A stretch of DNA of 64,000 bases from Dendrophyllia cribrosa (GCA_024195265.1 JAJLRJ010000003.1:54853284-54917283), one strand, 5' to 3'; shown: positions 41,151-53,000, counted from the first letter of the stretch. The notes: generated by a model from the sequence alone, not told the origin. Numbers and translations: made by a program.

Positions 41151-42595
41151 CCTTTCTCACTCTATAACTAACACTAATCTGTCACTTTCACTCAGCATTC
41201 ATTCACTTCCACTGCATTATGTTTCACCACAACGACAGTGTCGTCTCCATCACTTTTATCATCATAGTCGGATATGGGTTCGTTGGCCTGTAAAAGACAT
41301 TGGCCTCTCACCGTCATTGTCGCTAATGCCTGTCCCCTAATACCTTTTGTAGATGACTGGTTATTATCCCGATCTTTTCATTTTTCAACTTTTGCTTCCA
41401 CGGAAGGGAGTGTTTTTTCCAGTAAGTGTCAAGTTCAAAAGCATATAAAAGGGATTTCAACCCTCCAGATAGAAGTAATTCTTCCCAATTGTAATCCTCG
41501 TAGCGTTTAGCTTACAATCAGTTTGTATGATGTGAACATGTTTCCAAAAGAATGGTAGGGGGCTAGATTTTCAAAGATAGCACATTGTGTAAGTATTCTT
41601 CGCATGAAATATTAGGAATGATTCCTAGGCAAACCAGACGACCATTTTTGAATGGGGTTTATAAGATAAAACCACTGCATTCTCTCAACTAATATCAGCC
41701 GTATCCTTTATTTTTTTAATAAAAGATTTTTGAAAATAAAAATTATTTAGTTATAATGCAAATGTCAAACACTTACAATGCTAAATGTTGAGACCCCAAA
41801 AATGCTTGTATCAGCCATTTTAGCGGAGGTTTTAAAGTTAAACAGGGTGGTGGGGGAAGGGGATCATGGATATCTCATGAGGGGGGGGGGGGGGGGGGGC
41901 AGAAAAGATTCACATAGAACATTGGGGGGGGGGGAGCTTCCAAAAAATATAAGGGAAAAATTATAAAAACATCACAGCCCCCCATCCCCCATCTACATAA
42001 ATTATAAACCCTCCTTAATAACAATACGCTGGTTTTGTAGGAAACTTTGGTCAAACTATTTCCTTCTCCTCCTTCCTCGTTTTGTACACTTACATTATTC
42101 TTTGATCCTTTGCGCCAATAAATACAATACAAAACATTGCATCAGGCCTCGTCGGCTAAGTATTAGGCGATATCACGCCTAATTTTACCCTGTTTTTACC
42201 CCCAAAACACGAAAGTGCAGGCAGCGGTCATTTTCATTTTCCTTCAAAATGCGAAATTTACTGCCATCGCTGGATATACGTCATGCGTAGACATAGCGTA
42301 TATCGATAACTTTTTTACCATATTAGGGCAGTATATCAATGTGTTGAATTATAAAGCCGAATAAACGTATTTTGCTTTTGCTCTTTTTAAGGAATATCAA
42401 ATTACAATAGAATCAATAGTTTCTTTAGTCGCCAATGGTAAGGCTTACTTTGTCGTTGTCACTGTCGAACAGAAGATGGAAAGAAAACAGTCTAGAAACA
42501 TTACCTTCAGGTAACGTACTTTTACCTGAGTTCCAAACACAAATGCAAAGTGACATCTATCAAAGATTAAACAATATATAATTAAGAACTAACCT
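41151..42595. other. No gene; G-tracts
   Basis: The right flank of E2 begins CCTTTCTCAC. Interrupted G runs lie at 41881-41899 and 41926-41935. Nothing else could be assigned. Confidence 0.4.
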
Positions 42596-45500
42596 TTATT
42601 TTGAAAAGGTAAATGTCACGTCATCTCCAATTAACATGAATGGTGCCCAGTCCCTCACGTCAGAATAGCCATTGCTTCTCATCCACTTCATGGTCTGGTA
42701 AAGAGATTCACTGACACTTTTCCCATTAACAAGGTGCTCGTAGAAACGACTCATTAACTGTTCCGTTGCTTTGTCTGGTATGGCCCACAAGGATACCAAC
42801 ACTGAGCGTGCCCCGGATCCTAAGAACGCCCGAGCGATTCCAACAACACCCTCTGCTCTTACCTGTCCACTTGCACTGTGACAACAGCTAAGTACGACCA
42901 GTTTAGCTCGCAGCCGAACTTTAGAAATGTCAGACATTGTCAACAAGTAGTCTTTTTCATGTGGAATTACACCCGTAGAACATAGTGGGGCAAGAGCAAT
43001 TTCTCCTCGTTCCGCATTACCATGAGCAGCGAAATGCACCAGACCCACGGAATTTATCCTTTGAAGTACAGCCTGCTTAGTTGCTTGCTTCCCTAACAGG
43101 GGCTGAGTGTCCAACAGTCGTCCAATCATCTCCGCTTCTTTTCTCGCCCAAGGTAATGGCGGTAACCTGTCAAGACGTCCCTTGTAGGTCACATCGCCTA
43201 CATCGGGGTCACCCACTATCAGCGCACCGGCCTGACTGTGATAATCTGCTGGACTGCCCTGAATGAGCTTTAGAGTCATTAAAGAAGGAATAATGCGAAT
43301 CCTGAATGTCTCTGACAAAAACTTCCCACATTCATTTTTCAACGCTGCAAATGGAACGTTATACAAATGACGATGAGGAACAATGATGATCTCGGGTTCA
43401 TCAAGTAAGTCTTTAACAGGGGCAATGATCAGTTTGTAATACAGAGAAAGATTTGACTCGGGTTCTTGATTTTCTTCCTCGTCCTCTTCAAAGGGTCGCA
43501 AGGTTGCAGGACGCTCTATCTGAGATGATTGTCTTGTAGGCGGATTACCGTTTACAACAAACAGTGATCTATCTTCACAGTGTTCGGGGGATAAAATGTC
43601 AACGTTTCTGAAGGCAATGTCGTTGCCTAAAAACTTGTTCAAATTCTTTATCTCTCTTTGATCGGCAGAATGGGCATTGACTTCTATTCGACGGAACAAT
43701 GTTGCTTTCTTTGGTTTAAGAATCCAAACAAAGAAAGCTTGAGAAACGTAAGACATGTAAAGACATGTACAATTTCTTTGCTTGTCAATAACTTTTTCAA
43801 TGCCATGCCATGACTGTGGGGTTAATGACATTTGGTTCCTAACACAATACCGAGTTGACATCAAGTCTGCCAGAGCTCTTGCCCGTCCAAGTTCTTCAAT
43901 GTAAAGAGCTTCAGAAGAAACACCACCGGCACAGAGAATTAAACTGAGCATCTGGAATAAATCCGCGTGTTTATCTGAAAAATAAATCTTAAATTCATCA
44001 CTGTCCTTTAGTAAACCTCGCATATACTCGCACTTGGCAATGTATGTGGTTAGAGTCGAAGAAGCTTCCACTAAATCTGCTACATTTCCTTCAAATATCA
44101 TGTCTAATATCAGGTAGTTAAGCATTGTTAACTCTGCTTCAGTGTCTCCAGTCTCTTTGATGATTGCCATTGCTTTGTTGTGAAATTCTTTAGCCTTGCA
44201 ATAGTCACCAAGGCAGCGAAAGACACGTCCTAACATTCCATAGATGCCTGCTAATTCGGCTTTCCACCCAGATTCTACCTTGATCGCAAGTGCCTTCTCG
44301 AGATATGCTTTAGCCTTGGAGTATTCGCTAAGAGAATAAAACACCTCTCCCAGGTGAAAATAGCATGTGCCTTCTAATTTTTTGTTGCCGGTTCCTTTAT
44401 AAATTGCAAGTGCTGCCTCGTGATATTCTTTAGCCTTAACATTTTCATCCAGAGATAAATAAACATTTCCAAGGTTTATAAAAGCTAATGCTTCATCTTC
44501 TCTACCACCAGATTCTTTTGTGATTGCAAGTGCTTTCTCGTCAAATTGCTTAGCCTTGTCAAGTTCCCCCAAAGAATAAAAAAGAGTGCCTAGGTTTCCA
44601 TAACCTAAAGCTTCTCCTTTTCTGTCACAAAGTTCTTTGCGAATCGCAAGTGCTTTCTCTTGGTATTCTTTAGAATTGCCATATTCTCCAAGAGAAAAAG
44701 ACACAGACCCCAAGTTAATATAATCTGATGCTTCATCTTCCCTGTTGCCAACTTTTTTGCTGATCGCAAGTGCTTTCTCGTAATAATTCTTGGCTGTGCC
44801 ATAGCTACCAAGACATTGAAGCACTTTTCCTAGGCTTCCGTAACACCTGCCTTCCGTTGCTGTGGCGCCAATTTCTTTTGTTATTGCAATTGCTTCCTCG
44901 TAACATTCTTTAGCCTTTTGATATTCGCCAAGACAGTAAAACACACTTCCCAAGTTTCCGTAATTTACTGCTTCTCCTTCCTTGTAGCCAACTTCTTTAT
45001 AGATCACAATTCCTTTCTCGTGATACGTTTTTGCCTCAGTATATTCCCTAAGAGAACATAGCACAGCTCCTAGGTTTCCACAATCAACTGCCTCTCCTTT
45101 TCTGTCACCAAGTTTTTGTCTGATCGCAAGTGCCTTCTGTAGATATTCTTTAGCTTTCCCATTGTGCCCAAGAGAATGGCTTATAAATCCCAGCTTTTCC
45201 AGAATACCTGCTTCGTCTTTGTCACTAATTTCTTTGCTAGATGTGAGTACCTTCTCGTAATGTTCTTTGGCTTTGGAATAGTCACCAAGAGAATGAAACA
45301 CATCTCCTAAGTTTCTATTATCTGTTGCTTCTCCCTCTTTGTCGTTAATTTCGTTACTGATTGCAAGTGCTTTCTCGTAATATTCTTTGGCCTTGCTAGA
45401 GTCACCAAGATGGAAAAACAATGTTCCTTTATTTCTATAAGATAACCCTTCTTCTTTTCTGTCGCCAATTTGTTTTCTATTTTGCCTGGGAGAAATAGAC

Positions 45501-46279
45501 AAAGTACCTGGCATTTTGAAAGATGAACCTTGCCCTGTTCTGTCGCCAGTTGCTATTCTGAAAGCAAGTGCTTTGTGGAAGTATTCGTCAGCTTTTTCAC
45601 ACTCTCCAAGAGAACGAAACACCTTTCCTAGCTTATCAAAATCGTCTGCTGTCCCTTTGATGTCTCTTACTTCTTTCCTAATCAAAACTGCTTTCTCGAG
45701 ATGTTCTTTAGCCTTGTCAAATTCCCCAGAGGAAAGAAACACAGCCCCGAGGTTTCCGTAAGATGAGCCTTCCCCTTTCCTGTCGCCAATATCTTTTCTG
45801 ATCGCAAGTGATTTCTCATGAAATTCTTTGGCCTTGACATAATCACCAAAAAAGTGAAATACACTTCCCAGTTTATCATGACTTTCTGCTTCTCCTTTCT
45901 TGTCGCCAATTTCTCTACTGATCGCAAGTGCTATCTCGTGATAATCTTTAGCACTGCCATATTCGCCAAGGGAAGCAGATATTTGTCCTAGGTTAATGTA
46001 ATCTGCTGCTTCTCCTTGTCGGTCGCCGATTTCGTTTTCGATCTTTAGTGCTTTCTCGTAACATTCTATAGCGTTGCTACACTCACCAAGAGCATAAAAC
46101 ACAGCTCCGAGGTTTCCGTAAGATGAGGCTTCTCCTTCTCTATCGCCAATTTCTTTATTGATGACAAGTGCTTCTTCGTGACACTCTTTAGCCTTACCAT
46201 ATTCCCTTCGTGAAGAAAACCAAACTCCTAGAGATTCGCGTTTTTTTGCTTCTTTTGTTTTCTTCGTTATTTCTGTCAT
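42596..46279 (-). CDS. TPR-repeat protein with C-terminal CHAT protease-like domain, intronless
   Basis: This is an uninterrupted 1227-codon frame starting MTEITKKTKEAKKRE. Residues about 15-700 contain about seventeen tetratricopeptide units of 40 residues with the consensus GDRKGEA..YGNLG.VF.SLGEY.KAKEY.EKAL. A linker follows, then a CHAT domain (about 1000-1227) with the likely catalytic His in HFAAHGNAE (about residue 1086) and Cys in VLSCCHSASG (about 1133). CHAT is a caspase-like cysteine protease fold. TPR-CHAT proteins are numerous in corals and occur in bacteria as effector proteases. An intracellular sensor-protease role is inferred from the architecture. The lack of introns suggests retrocopy or dispersal in a multigene family. 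Confidence 0.85.
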   Translation of the reverse strand: MTEITKKTKEAKKRESLGVWFSSRREYGKAKECHEEALVINKEIGDREGEASSYGNLGAVFYALGECSNAIECYEKALKIENEIGDRQGEAADYINLGQISASLGEYGSAKDYHEIALAISREIGDKKGEAESHDKLGSVFHFFGDYVKAKEFHEKSLAIRKDIGDRKGEGSSYGNLGAVFLSSGEFDKAKEHLEKAVLIRKEVRDIKGTADDFDKLGKVFRSLGECEKADEYFHKALAFRIATGDRTGQGSSFKMPGTLSISPRQNRKQIGDRKEEGLSYRNKGTLFFHLGDSSKAKEYYEKALAISNEINDKEGEATDNRNLGDVFHSLGDYSKAKEHYEKVLTSSKEISDKDEAGILEKLGFISHSLGHNGKAKEYLQKALAIRQKLGDRKGEAVDCGNLGAVLCSLREYTEAKTYHEKGIVIYKEVGYKEGEAVNYGNLGSVFYCLGEYQKAKECYEEAIAITKEIGATATEGRCYGSLGKVLQCLGSYGTAKNYYEKALAISKKVGNREDEASDYINLGSVSFSLGEYGNSKEYQEKALAIRKELCDRKGEALGYGNLGTLFYSLGELDKAKQFDEKALAITKESGGREDEALAFINLGNVYLSLDENVKAKEYHEAALAIYKGTGNKKLEGTCYFHLGEVFYSLSEYSKAKAYLEKALAIKVESGWKAELAGIYGMLGRVFRCLGDYCKAKEFHNKAMAIIKETGDTEAELTMLNYLILDMIFEGNVADLVEASSTLTTYIAKCEYMRGLLKDSDEFKIYFSDKHADLFQMLSLILCAGGVSSEALYIEELGRARALADLMSTRYCVRNQMSLTPQSWHGIEKVIDKQRNCTCLYMSYVSQAFFVWILKPKKATLFRRIEVNAHSADQREIKNLNKFLGNDIAFRNVDILSPEHCEDRSLFVVNGNPPTRQSSQIERPATLRPFEEDEEENQEPESNLSLYYKLIIAPVKDLLDEPEIIIVPHRHLYNVPFAALKNECGKFLSETFRIRIIPSLMTLKLIQGSPADYHSQAGALIVGDPDVGDVTYKGRLDRLPPLPWARKEAEMIGRLLDTQPLLGKQATKQAVLQRINSVGLVHFAAHGNAERGEIALAPLCSTGVIPHEKDYLLTMSDISKVRLRAKLVVLSCCHSASGQVRAEGVVGIARAFLGSGARSVLVSLWAIPDKATEQLMSRFYEHLVNGKSVSESLYQTMKWMRSNGYSDVRDWAPFMLIGDDVTFTFSK

Positions 46280-47770
46280 GAAGTTAAGTATTTTCTCATT
46301 GAGTTCTGTTTTGTTTATCTTGTGTTAAGTTTGTAGGTGATACATGTATATTGCTGAAAGTGTCATAGGTAGCATGTCTTATTTGAGTTTTTAACTCGTC
46401 GTTTTTCTGACGCTGGCCTTAAAATGATTTTGACACAATACACTTTTACCACAACTTTGTTCTTGAGGAGAATGAAGAAACCATTGCATAATTTGGTAAA
46501 AGCACGACTTTGGTTAGAAGGCCACGTATTTCAAATGCCCCGGTATTGGTTGATTGTTCACCTGTTAAAAAAAAAACATGATACTAAATTTGTGGAGAAA
46601 AAATGATTGACAATTTGATACTTTCATTGTTAGTTTACGGAATTGCCAAGGAACTCTTCATACAGTACAGCTATTTTTTGACCCTGTCCAGGCCGGAAAG
46701 GAGGGGGAATGCGCTACAAACCTAACCTCGTTCAACTCGAGGCTCAGTCCTTTTTGGCAGAAAAGATTACAACCACACTGTGTTTGTAATTTCAACCACG
46801 CTAACCACAGGAATGGCCGAAAACAGCAAAGACGCCGAACTTTACTTCTGGTAAATGTCTTAGCTGATTTCAGTTGTTTTTTGAGAGGATGAACCTCTTG
46901 TTGGGGCAAATCATCAGTAGACGATAATTTCCAGTTGACGCCTTTTGTTTCATGGAAACCAGATCCAGAAGACTTTGCGATCGATGCTTTTTAAGCTATT
47001 TAAAAAAATAGCTCTAAAGCTGTCGTATAGAATGGTTTGTGATCTTTGTATGTATGTATGTCTTCGGTTATGTCACACCAATAAGATTGCCTCTGGTATG
47101 TACAACTTGTACTATGTCAGCTGATCGCATTCTTGCTTTTAAAATGGCATTACTCAAGGTCAAATAAGGGCACTTGACATGAATTGAAAATCAGCCATCT
47201 TGAATCTTCGCGATTCTTGCCTCAAACACTAAAAGTGTAGAGTTTTGAAACTCTTTTGGTAGGAAACTTTGCTCTATTTCCGACTTGCTTGCTAACATGG
47301 CAATATGAAGGACATTTATTCGGAAATGTCAGCCTAGAGTGTGCTTCTATGCAAGAATGAAAAATGGTCTGTGATCGATGAGACGTCCAAAACATATCTG
47401 GACTGTGGTTCTGAATCGGCGTGCTTGAAATGAAGTAGCGTTTTACTGTGATAAAGCAACCGGATTTAAAATAATGTGATGTCCATCATCTTCAAATCGG
47501 CGATGATGGTGTTCTACTGTGTAGAGATAATTACGAAAAATCCTACCCGGCAGAAATTTGGATTGTTTTCAAGTACAACACAATATACAGAAACAAAGTA
47601 AATGAAATTGGTAACATAGTATCTATTTCTTGTTAAAGCATAGTATAAGCATTTTGGAAAAAAATTATAGCGAAAACAGCTTTTATACTCTGGCTTTACA
47701 ATGTCTGCGGTTGACAGAGATAGTACATTATCCCTCTTGTTAAGTCATTAGCATTAAGGTGTGGGGATAG
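46280..47770. other. No gene recognised
   Basis: Upstream region of the TPR-CHAT gene followed by unannotated A/T-rich sequence. No promoter element can be named with confidence. Confidence 0.4.
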
Positions 47771-47957
47771 CCTCCCCATGACTCGCTGCGACCCGTTGAC
47801 TTCCCCTTGGACCCGCCTGACTTTATTCAGGGGTGTCTACCACTTCAGTAGGACGCAAAGTTATAAATACAACATTCAACCTTATACTAACAACTTACAT
47901 AATCAAATTCCTCTCCCAATCCCATTCCTTACCTCTCTTCAGGTGCATTACGGTAAC

Positions 47958-48490
47958 TCAAGGGAATGCTTTCTTAAACCCTATTAAACTATTCATATCC
48001 CTATACTTATCCGTCATCTCAGGAGTTAGCGAGGCTAACATATCAGCGGGGCTGTTCTGGCTAAGAACGTGACTTAACTTAATATAATGGTTCGCAGTAG
48101 ATGCGCATTTCCAGCCTATGTGATCCATTACGGCCGCCAGATTGGCTCCAGATACGGCGAGAGAGATTGCGCACCCCCCCTGAGACCGTGTAAGGTAGGG
48201 TGCCTATTCGTGAAAAATTCGCCCGCCTTGAAAGTCTCTGGATCCCTGATGGCAATATTTGCCGGCGAGCCCCGCATACCGGAGCAAATCTTGTTTACTT
48301 CCGCTAATACATTACTGGCGGAGTACACTTTCTCTGAACTCGAAGTTTCATCCCTCGTCATCCCTTTTATTTCCCTAGATCGACTCCCTTGAAGCACACA
48401 GGTTTGTGCAAAACTGTTAGTGATATACGAAATGGTCTTCACATGCTTCACCTTGGGCTGAGAAAGAAAGAGACCAAGGGAAGGACCCAT
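47958..48490 (-). pseudogene. Tyrosine recombinase remnant (DIRS/Ngaro-like)
   Basis: On the minus strand, in two frames, the box with H-x-x-R (TLHGLRGG) is followed by CAISLAVSGANLAAVMDHIG, then a GWK and a tyrosine in NHYIKLSHVL. This is the C-terminal half of a tyrosine recombinase. A gag-like knuckle lies upstream at 48749-49061. No reverse transcriptase remains between them, so the element has an internal deletion. Confidence 0.55.
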
Positions 48491-48748
48491 CGAGCTCAGA
48501 GAAAGCGACTACCAGGAGCCCCATAGGGGGCAACAAGGGAATGCCCAGAGAGCAAATCGCTTGCGGAGTCACCTTCTCCTCACCCAAAGAGCGAGACAGG
48601 AAGATAAATTGCTATACTTTACTTGACAACATTACATATTCAACAAATAAAGGCGACTCGACCCGCCTACATAGTCCAAATCCGAGTGCCAGTCCAAGTC
48701 CGAGATTTCCAATCCAATTCCATTCCGTGAATACGCACAGGGAAAACG

Positions 48749-49061
48749 TCACGCTTTACGATTCGGGCAGTTTCGTGAGAAATGCCCGGGGCGGCCACAT
48801 GTAAAGCAATTTCCTTGCCCCATATTACTGACATTTCGACGACCCCGCGGAGGTGGAGTGTAAGGCGACGGACGTGCCCTACCGCTCTGCCAAGGCTGCG
48901 GGGACTGGAAACCCCTTGGGCCTTTCGGGAGCTTCGTTCCTTTCCTGGGGGCCTTGGTGATCACTTTGGCTACGTCGGCCTCCTCTTTTTTCGCCACCAA
49001 CTTTTACGAGTTTCTCTTGCAATTCTGGTCTCCCTACCAAAGAACGACACTGACTAAACAC
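48749..49061 (-). pseudogene. Gag-like fragment with CCHC zinc knuckle
   Basis: CFTCGRPGHFSRNCP is a CCHC knuckle, after a basic proline-rich stretch (RARPSPYTPPPRGRRN) and, in another frame, PELQEKLVKVGGEK. It probably belongs with the tyrosine recombinase remnant on the same strand. Confidence 0.6.
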
Positions 49062-49109
49062 GATGCTGAACTTTTGGGATCTCGATTTTTTTTCTTTTTT
49101 CTGCCATTT

Positions 49110-49984
49110 TTGTCTGGCCCAGGGCTACCCTCATCGGTAGATCTGTCCCCCCCCCCTGAAAACCACTCAACTGGCTCAGGCCTACCTTCATCGGTAGACT
49201 TGACCCCCCTGAAAACCACTCAACTGGCCCCGGGCTACCCACATCGGTAGATTTGAGCCCCCCCTGAAAACCACTCAACTGGCCCAGGGCTACACTCATC
49301 GGTAGATTTGATCCCCCTGAAAACCACTCAACTAGCTCCGGGCTACCCTCAACGGTAGATTTGACCCCCTGAAAAGCCACTCAACTGGCTCAGGGCTACT
49401 CTCATCGGTAGATTTGACTCCCCTGAGAACCACTCAACTAGCCCAGGGCTACCCTCAACGGTAGATTTGACCCCCCTGAGAACCACTTAACTGGCCCAGA
49501 GCTACTCTCATCGGTAGGTCTGATTCCCACTGAAACCACTCAACTAGCCCAGGGCTACCCTCATCGGTAGATTTGACCCCCCTGAGAACCACTTAACTGA
49601 CCCAGAGCTTCTGTCATCGGTAGGTTTGATTCCCACTGAAACCACTCAACTAGCCCAGGGCTACCCTCATCGGTAGATTTGACCCCCCTGAGAACCATTC
49701 AACTGGCCCAAGGCTACCCTCAACGGTAGATTTGACCCCCCTGAAAAGCCACCCAACTGGCTCAGGGTTACCCTCATCGGTAGATTTGACCCCCTGAGAA
49801 CCACTCAACCGGCTCAGGGCTACCCTCATCGGTAGATTTGACCCCTCTGAAAACCACTCAACTGGCCCCGGGCTACCCTCAACGGTAGATTTGACTCCCC
49901 TGAAAACCACTCCACCGGCTCAGGGCTACCCTCACCGGTAGATTTGACCCCCCTGGAAACCACTCAACTGGTCCAGGGTTACTA
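49110..49984. repeat. Minisatellite of about 51-54-bp units, about 17 copies
   Basis: Each unit contains CTACCCTCATCGGTAGATTT, a run of C, and GAAAACCACTCAACTGGC. Units vary at several positions, and two alternating subtypes suggest a higher-order pair (near 49490-49670). The reading frames across it on the minus strand are simply the repeat translated. Confidence 0.9.
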
Positions 49985-49991
49985 CCCTCAT
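49985..49991. repeat. Target duplication of the foldback element (CCCTCAT)
   Basis: It is identical to 50719-50725 at the other end of the insertion. Both copies belong to a minisatellite unit. Confidence 0.7.
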
Positions 49992-50718
49992 CACAGGCTT
50001 TCGAAGCTCAAAATTCGTCTTTTTGATGTGTATGCGACAGGTTGTGTACATAGAGAAATGTATGGGAAAATCACAGATTCTCTAAAATTGGGTAAATAAC
50101 TATCTATTTTGAAATAAAGTTTACCTACCTCAAATGTGTCGCTTACTTGTGTCTTGTACCGAATTTGAAGCCATTCCGACGCCATTTAGCGAAGTTATTC
50201 GAAGTAGTTGTCTCCCCTTCTAAAAAGAAGGAAAGGCAGACCACTGCATCGATGGCTGGCCAGAGGTCACTCCATAAATCGCTCTCTCCTCAAAAGGAAA
50301 AGTCCTGAATCGCAATAAAACCAACAGTTCCACAGAGCCCAATAAATTTCACACCACACAGGTACGCTTCGGCGGTCGAAAGACTCGTAAAGAACGAGAT
50401 ATTTTGCTTTATATTTTCGGCTTTCCAGATATGCTTGTGACCGACCTGGCGCCAACGGTCGTTACTCAACGACAAGTATCTGGTTTCATCCTCAACTCTG
50501 ATTGGTCCATTTGAACCAAGTCACGCGCTGACAATACGACGCTCCACCGGAGAGAAAGGTACATTTTGTCACGAATCAAGTGTCACACTAGGGCTCCCAA
50601 GGGATGTTTTCTGAAAGCTGTATTGTTCGCAATCTGTGATTTTCCCATACATTTATCTATGTACACAAGCTGTCGCATACACATCAAAAAGACGAATTTT
50701 GAGGTTGGGAAGCCTGTG
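49992..50718. mobile_element. Foldback (hAT-like) MITE inserted in the minisatellite
   Basis: The ends CACAGGCTT and AAGCCTGTG begin inverted arms of about 95 bp that share CTCAAAATTCGTCTTTTTG and ATGTATGGGAAAATCACAG. A 7-bp duplication of the minisatellite sequence flanks it and the minisatellite resumes at 50726. The size of the duplication is close to the 8 bp of hAT elements. No transposase is encoded. Confidence 0.75.
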
Positions 50719-50725
50719 CCCTCAT

Positions 50726-51974
50726 CGGTAGATTTGACCCCCTTGAAAACCACTAAAATAGCTCCATTTATCTTACCACTAAAAAAACATGGGAATACCA
50801 ACAAAAAGACAGACAAACCAGCAACTCCCTTTACCTACAATAGAAACGAACCTAAATGCTAAACTAAACAAACGCGAGTAGGACGAGTAGGGAAAAAAAT
50901 AAATTACAAAACTACGCAACGCCCGCCTGAATTCCAAAAAATTTTGGCACGTGGCGAATACACAAAATTCCAACGGGAAAACATTCCGATAGCCTGAATA
51001 AAACCAGGTAGAAACCAAAACCGAAAAAACACGAACCTCTAATCCCTTATTCTCCTTGGTACTTTCCTGAGCTTGAGCCAACACAACATTTTGAGACGCC
51101 GAACTAATAAGTGCCCGAAGTGGTGCTCGAACTGGTGTTCGTACTGGTCGAAGGATTCGTGGCGGACGAAAAACCGGCTGAAGTTGTTGCTTTCCCAGAA
51201 GCTACTGCCGCCACAGCTCCCACAGACTCATTTGGAGTTCACTGCGATGAAGAAGACTGCGAAGACGACTCCGAAGACATATTAGCAAGGACTGACTCGA
51301 CTGAACTCGAACCGGGAGCGGTAGGGCGCGTAGCTGCCATTTGACTTCTGCACCGGTTGCCGACTTTGGCCAACTAACCCCGTGTGCATGTAAATGAGGT
51401 CTTATATGATGCTTAATGACGTCACGCGATGGTAATGAGCTATGAATAGACACCACATGGTTTGCACATACACTGTAATATGAATCCTCTTCACACTTGT
51501 TGCTGCACTCTGTTGTTGCTTTCTTTGGCTTGATTTCAAAAGGGAGGTAACATTTAGTGCAATAAAACGAGCAGGTATATTTTGGAAACTCGAAAGAACC
51601 TCCTTACCCTTCCCTAACATATAACACAACTTTGTCTGCTGGTTTGCCATTGAAAACAATTTAACTTAATTAGTTAGTGTTTTATCTGCAAGATTTTTTG
51701 TGGAGATTGAAAACGTCTGTTAAAAATATTAGTTAGAATTTACTAGGAAACAACCAATATTCATTTTGGATGCGCTAATTTTCTGATTTAAAACTTTTCT
51801 GGTTGACATTACGCAAAAAGGTGGTTCCAAATGTTAATGTTGGCCTAAACAATGTTAAAGTAACTAATTCAATTAGCTTGGGGTTTTAAGTTTAAAGCAA
51901 TTTAATTTAATTGGTTTGTATTTCTATTTGCACGACTCTTTTCTAGAGTATAAAATCAGTTGTTTAAATAATAT
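50726..51974. other. Last minisatellite unit, then unclassified DNA
   Basis: One partial unit (CGGTAGATTTGACCCCCTTG) ends the array. A serine-rich minus-strand reading near 51110-51345 with an internal stop could be the N-terminus of a retroelement gag, but it cannot be proved. Confidence 0.4.
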
Positions 51975-52100
51975 TAGACCAGGTTCAAACGTTGAACTTC
52001 AAATGTGCCGAACCTAATGCAAATGAGCAAGAACAATGGATATTGCTCATTTGCATTACGTTCGGCACATGTGAAGTTCAACGTTTGAACCGGGCCTTAG
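51975..52100. repeat. Palindromic foldback, about 55-bp arms
   Basis: GGTTCAAACGTTGAACTTC...AATGCAAATGAGCA pairs with TGCTCATTTGCATTA...GAAGTTCAACGTTTGAACC around a 15-nt centre. Probably a MITE or its hairpin core. Confidence 0.65.
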
Positions 52101-52115
52101 TTACAATTTACTAGG

Positions 52116-52221
52116 AAACAAGACGCTGTGGGAGCGTATACTTGGGCGTCGTTGTATTAGGCGTATTGGAATGTATATATCTTGGAAAATCTGCATGCAC
52201 GTCAGTTTAGGGTTTGATGAT
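52116..52221 (+). repeat. Direct repeat, copy 1
   Basis: AACAAGACGCTGTGGGAGCG and about 85 following bases recur at 52888-53000 with a few differences. Confidence 0.65.
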
Positions 52222-52887
52222 AGGGAGTGCACTGAGTATTGAGATAGTCTTGTATGTCATTGATTGTTGGTGCACATTTGTAAAGTGGAACACGTGAAGA
52301 CTTACGTGAAGTGCGGGTGCAAGGATTATATTAAACTCCTGTAGAATTTGGAAAAGCTTAATTGTAATTTAACGAGCGAAACTGCAAGGAAAACAGAGAA
52401 TTCATGGAAGCGCATAGCCTGTATTCAGGTTTCAAATTACCCTTTTGACATACGCAAATTCGGTACACTTTTTCCTGACAACTACAACAAACTTAAAGTG
52501 CCCCTGCGATCAAATTTTTGATTTTGATTTTTTTCAATTTCGTGTACAATTAGATTTTCTTACTCATCTTGCCAAATTTCAATTCATTACGAACATCAGA
52601 AGTCATTTTATTTTAACATTTATTTCCGAGAATTTACGGCCGCCATTAATCAACCTTGTTCCAAGGCTTGGTTGCGAATGGGAGAAAGTGACGTCAAAGA
52701 CTCAAACATACCTCACGGGTTGAAATTATAATAACAATAAGCATAGAAAATTGCACGAAGAACAAGTCCAAAGTTTTTGTTGCTTTTGTTAGATTTTTTA
52801 ATTTTTATGACGTCATGTGAAAACCAAGAATACTTTCGTCGATCGTTATAAAAGCAAGCGATATCGTTCGTTTGCTGTTGTAAAACA
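52222..52887. other. No gene; spacer between direct repeats
   Basis: The spacer has no supported coding sequence. With the two flanking copies it has the layout of a small non-autonomous LTR-like element, but no primer site or purine tract was recognised. Confidence 0.3.
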
Positions 52888-53000
52888 AAACAAGACGCTG
52901 TGGGAGCGTATACTTGGGCGTCGTTGTATTAGGCATATTGGAGAATAATTGTCTTGGGAATCTGCATGCACGTTATTTCACGGTTTGATGATTGGGAGTA
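52888..53000 (+). repeat. Direct repeat, copy 2
   Basis: It shares the start AACAAGACGCTGTGGGAGCG and the end GTTTGATGAT with copy 1. Confidence 0.65.

Noticed and set aside
42596..46279. TPR-CHAT gene as bacterial contamination
   Set aside because: It is embedded among cnidarian-type repeats on both sides, and TPR-CHAT families are known in corals; composition is like its surroundings.
51111..51344. A 77-codon acidic plus-strand gene
   Set aside because: No conserved motif; the other strand reads as a serine-rich, interrupted gag-like start, and neither can be proved.
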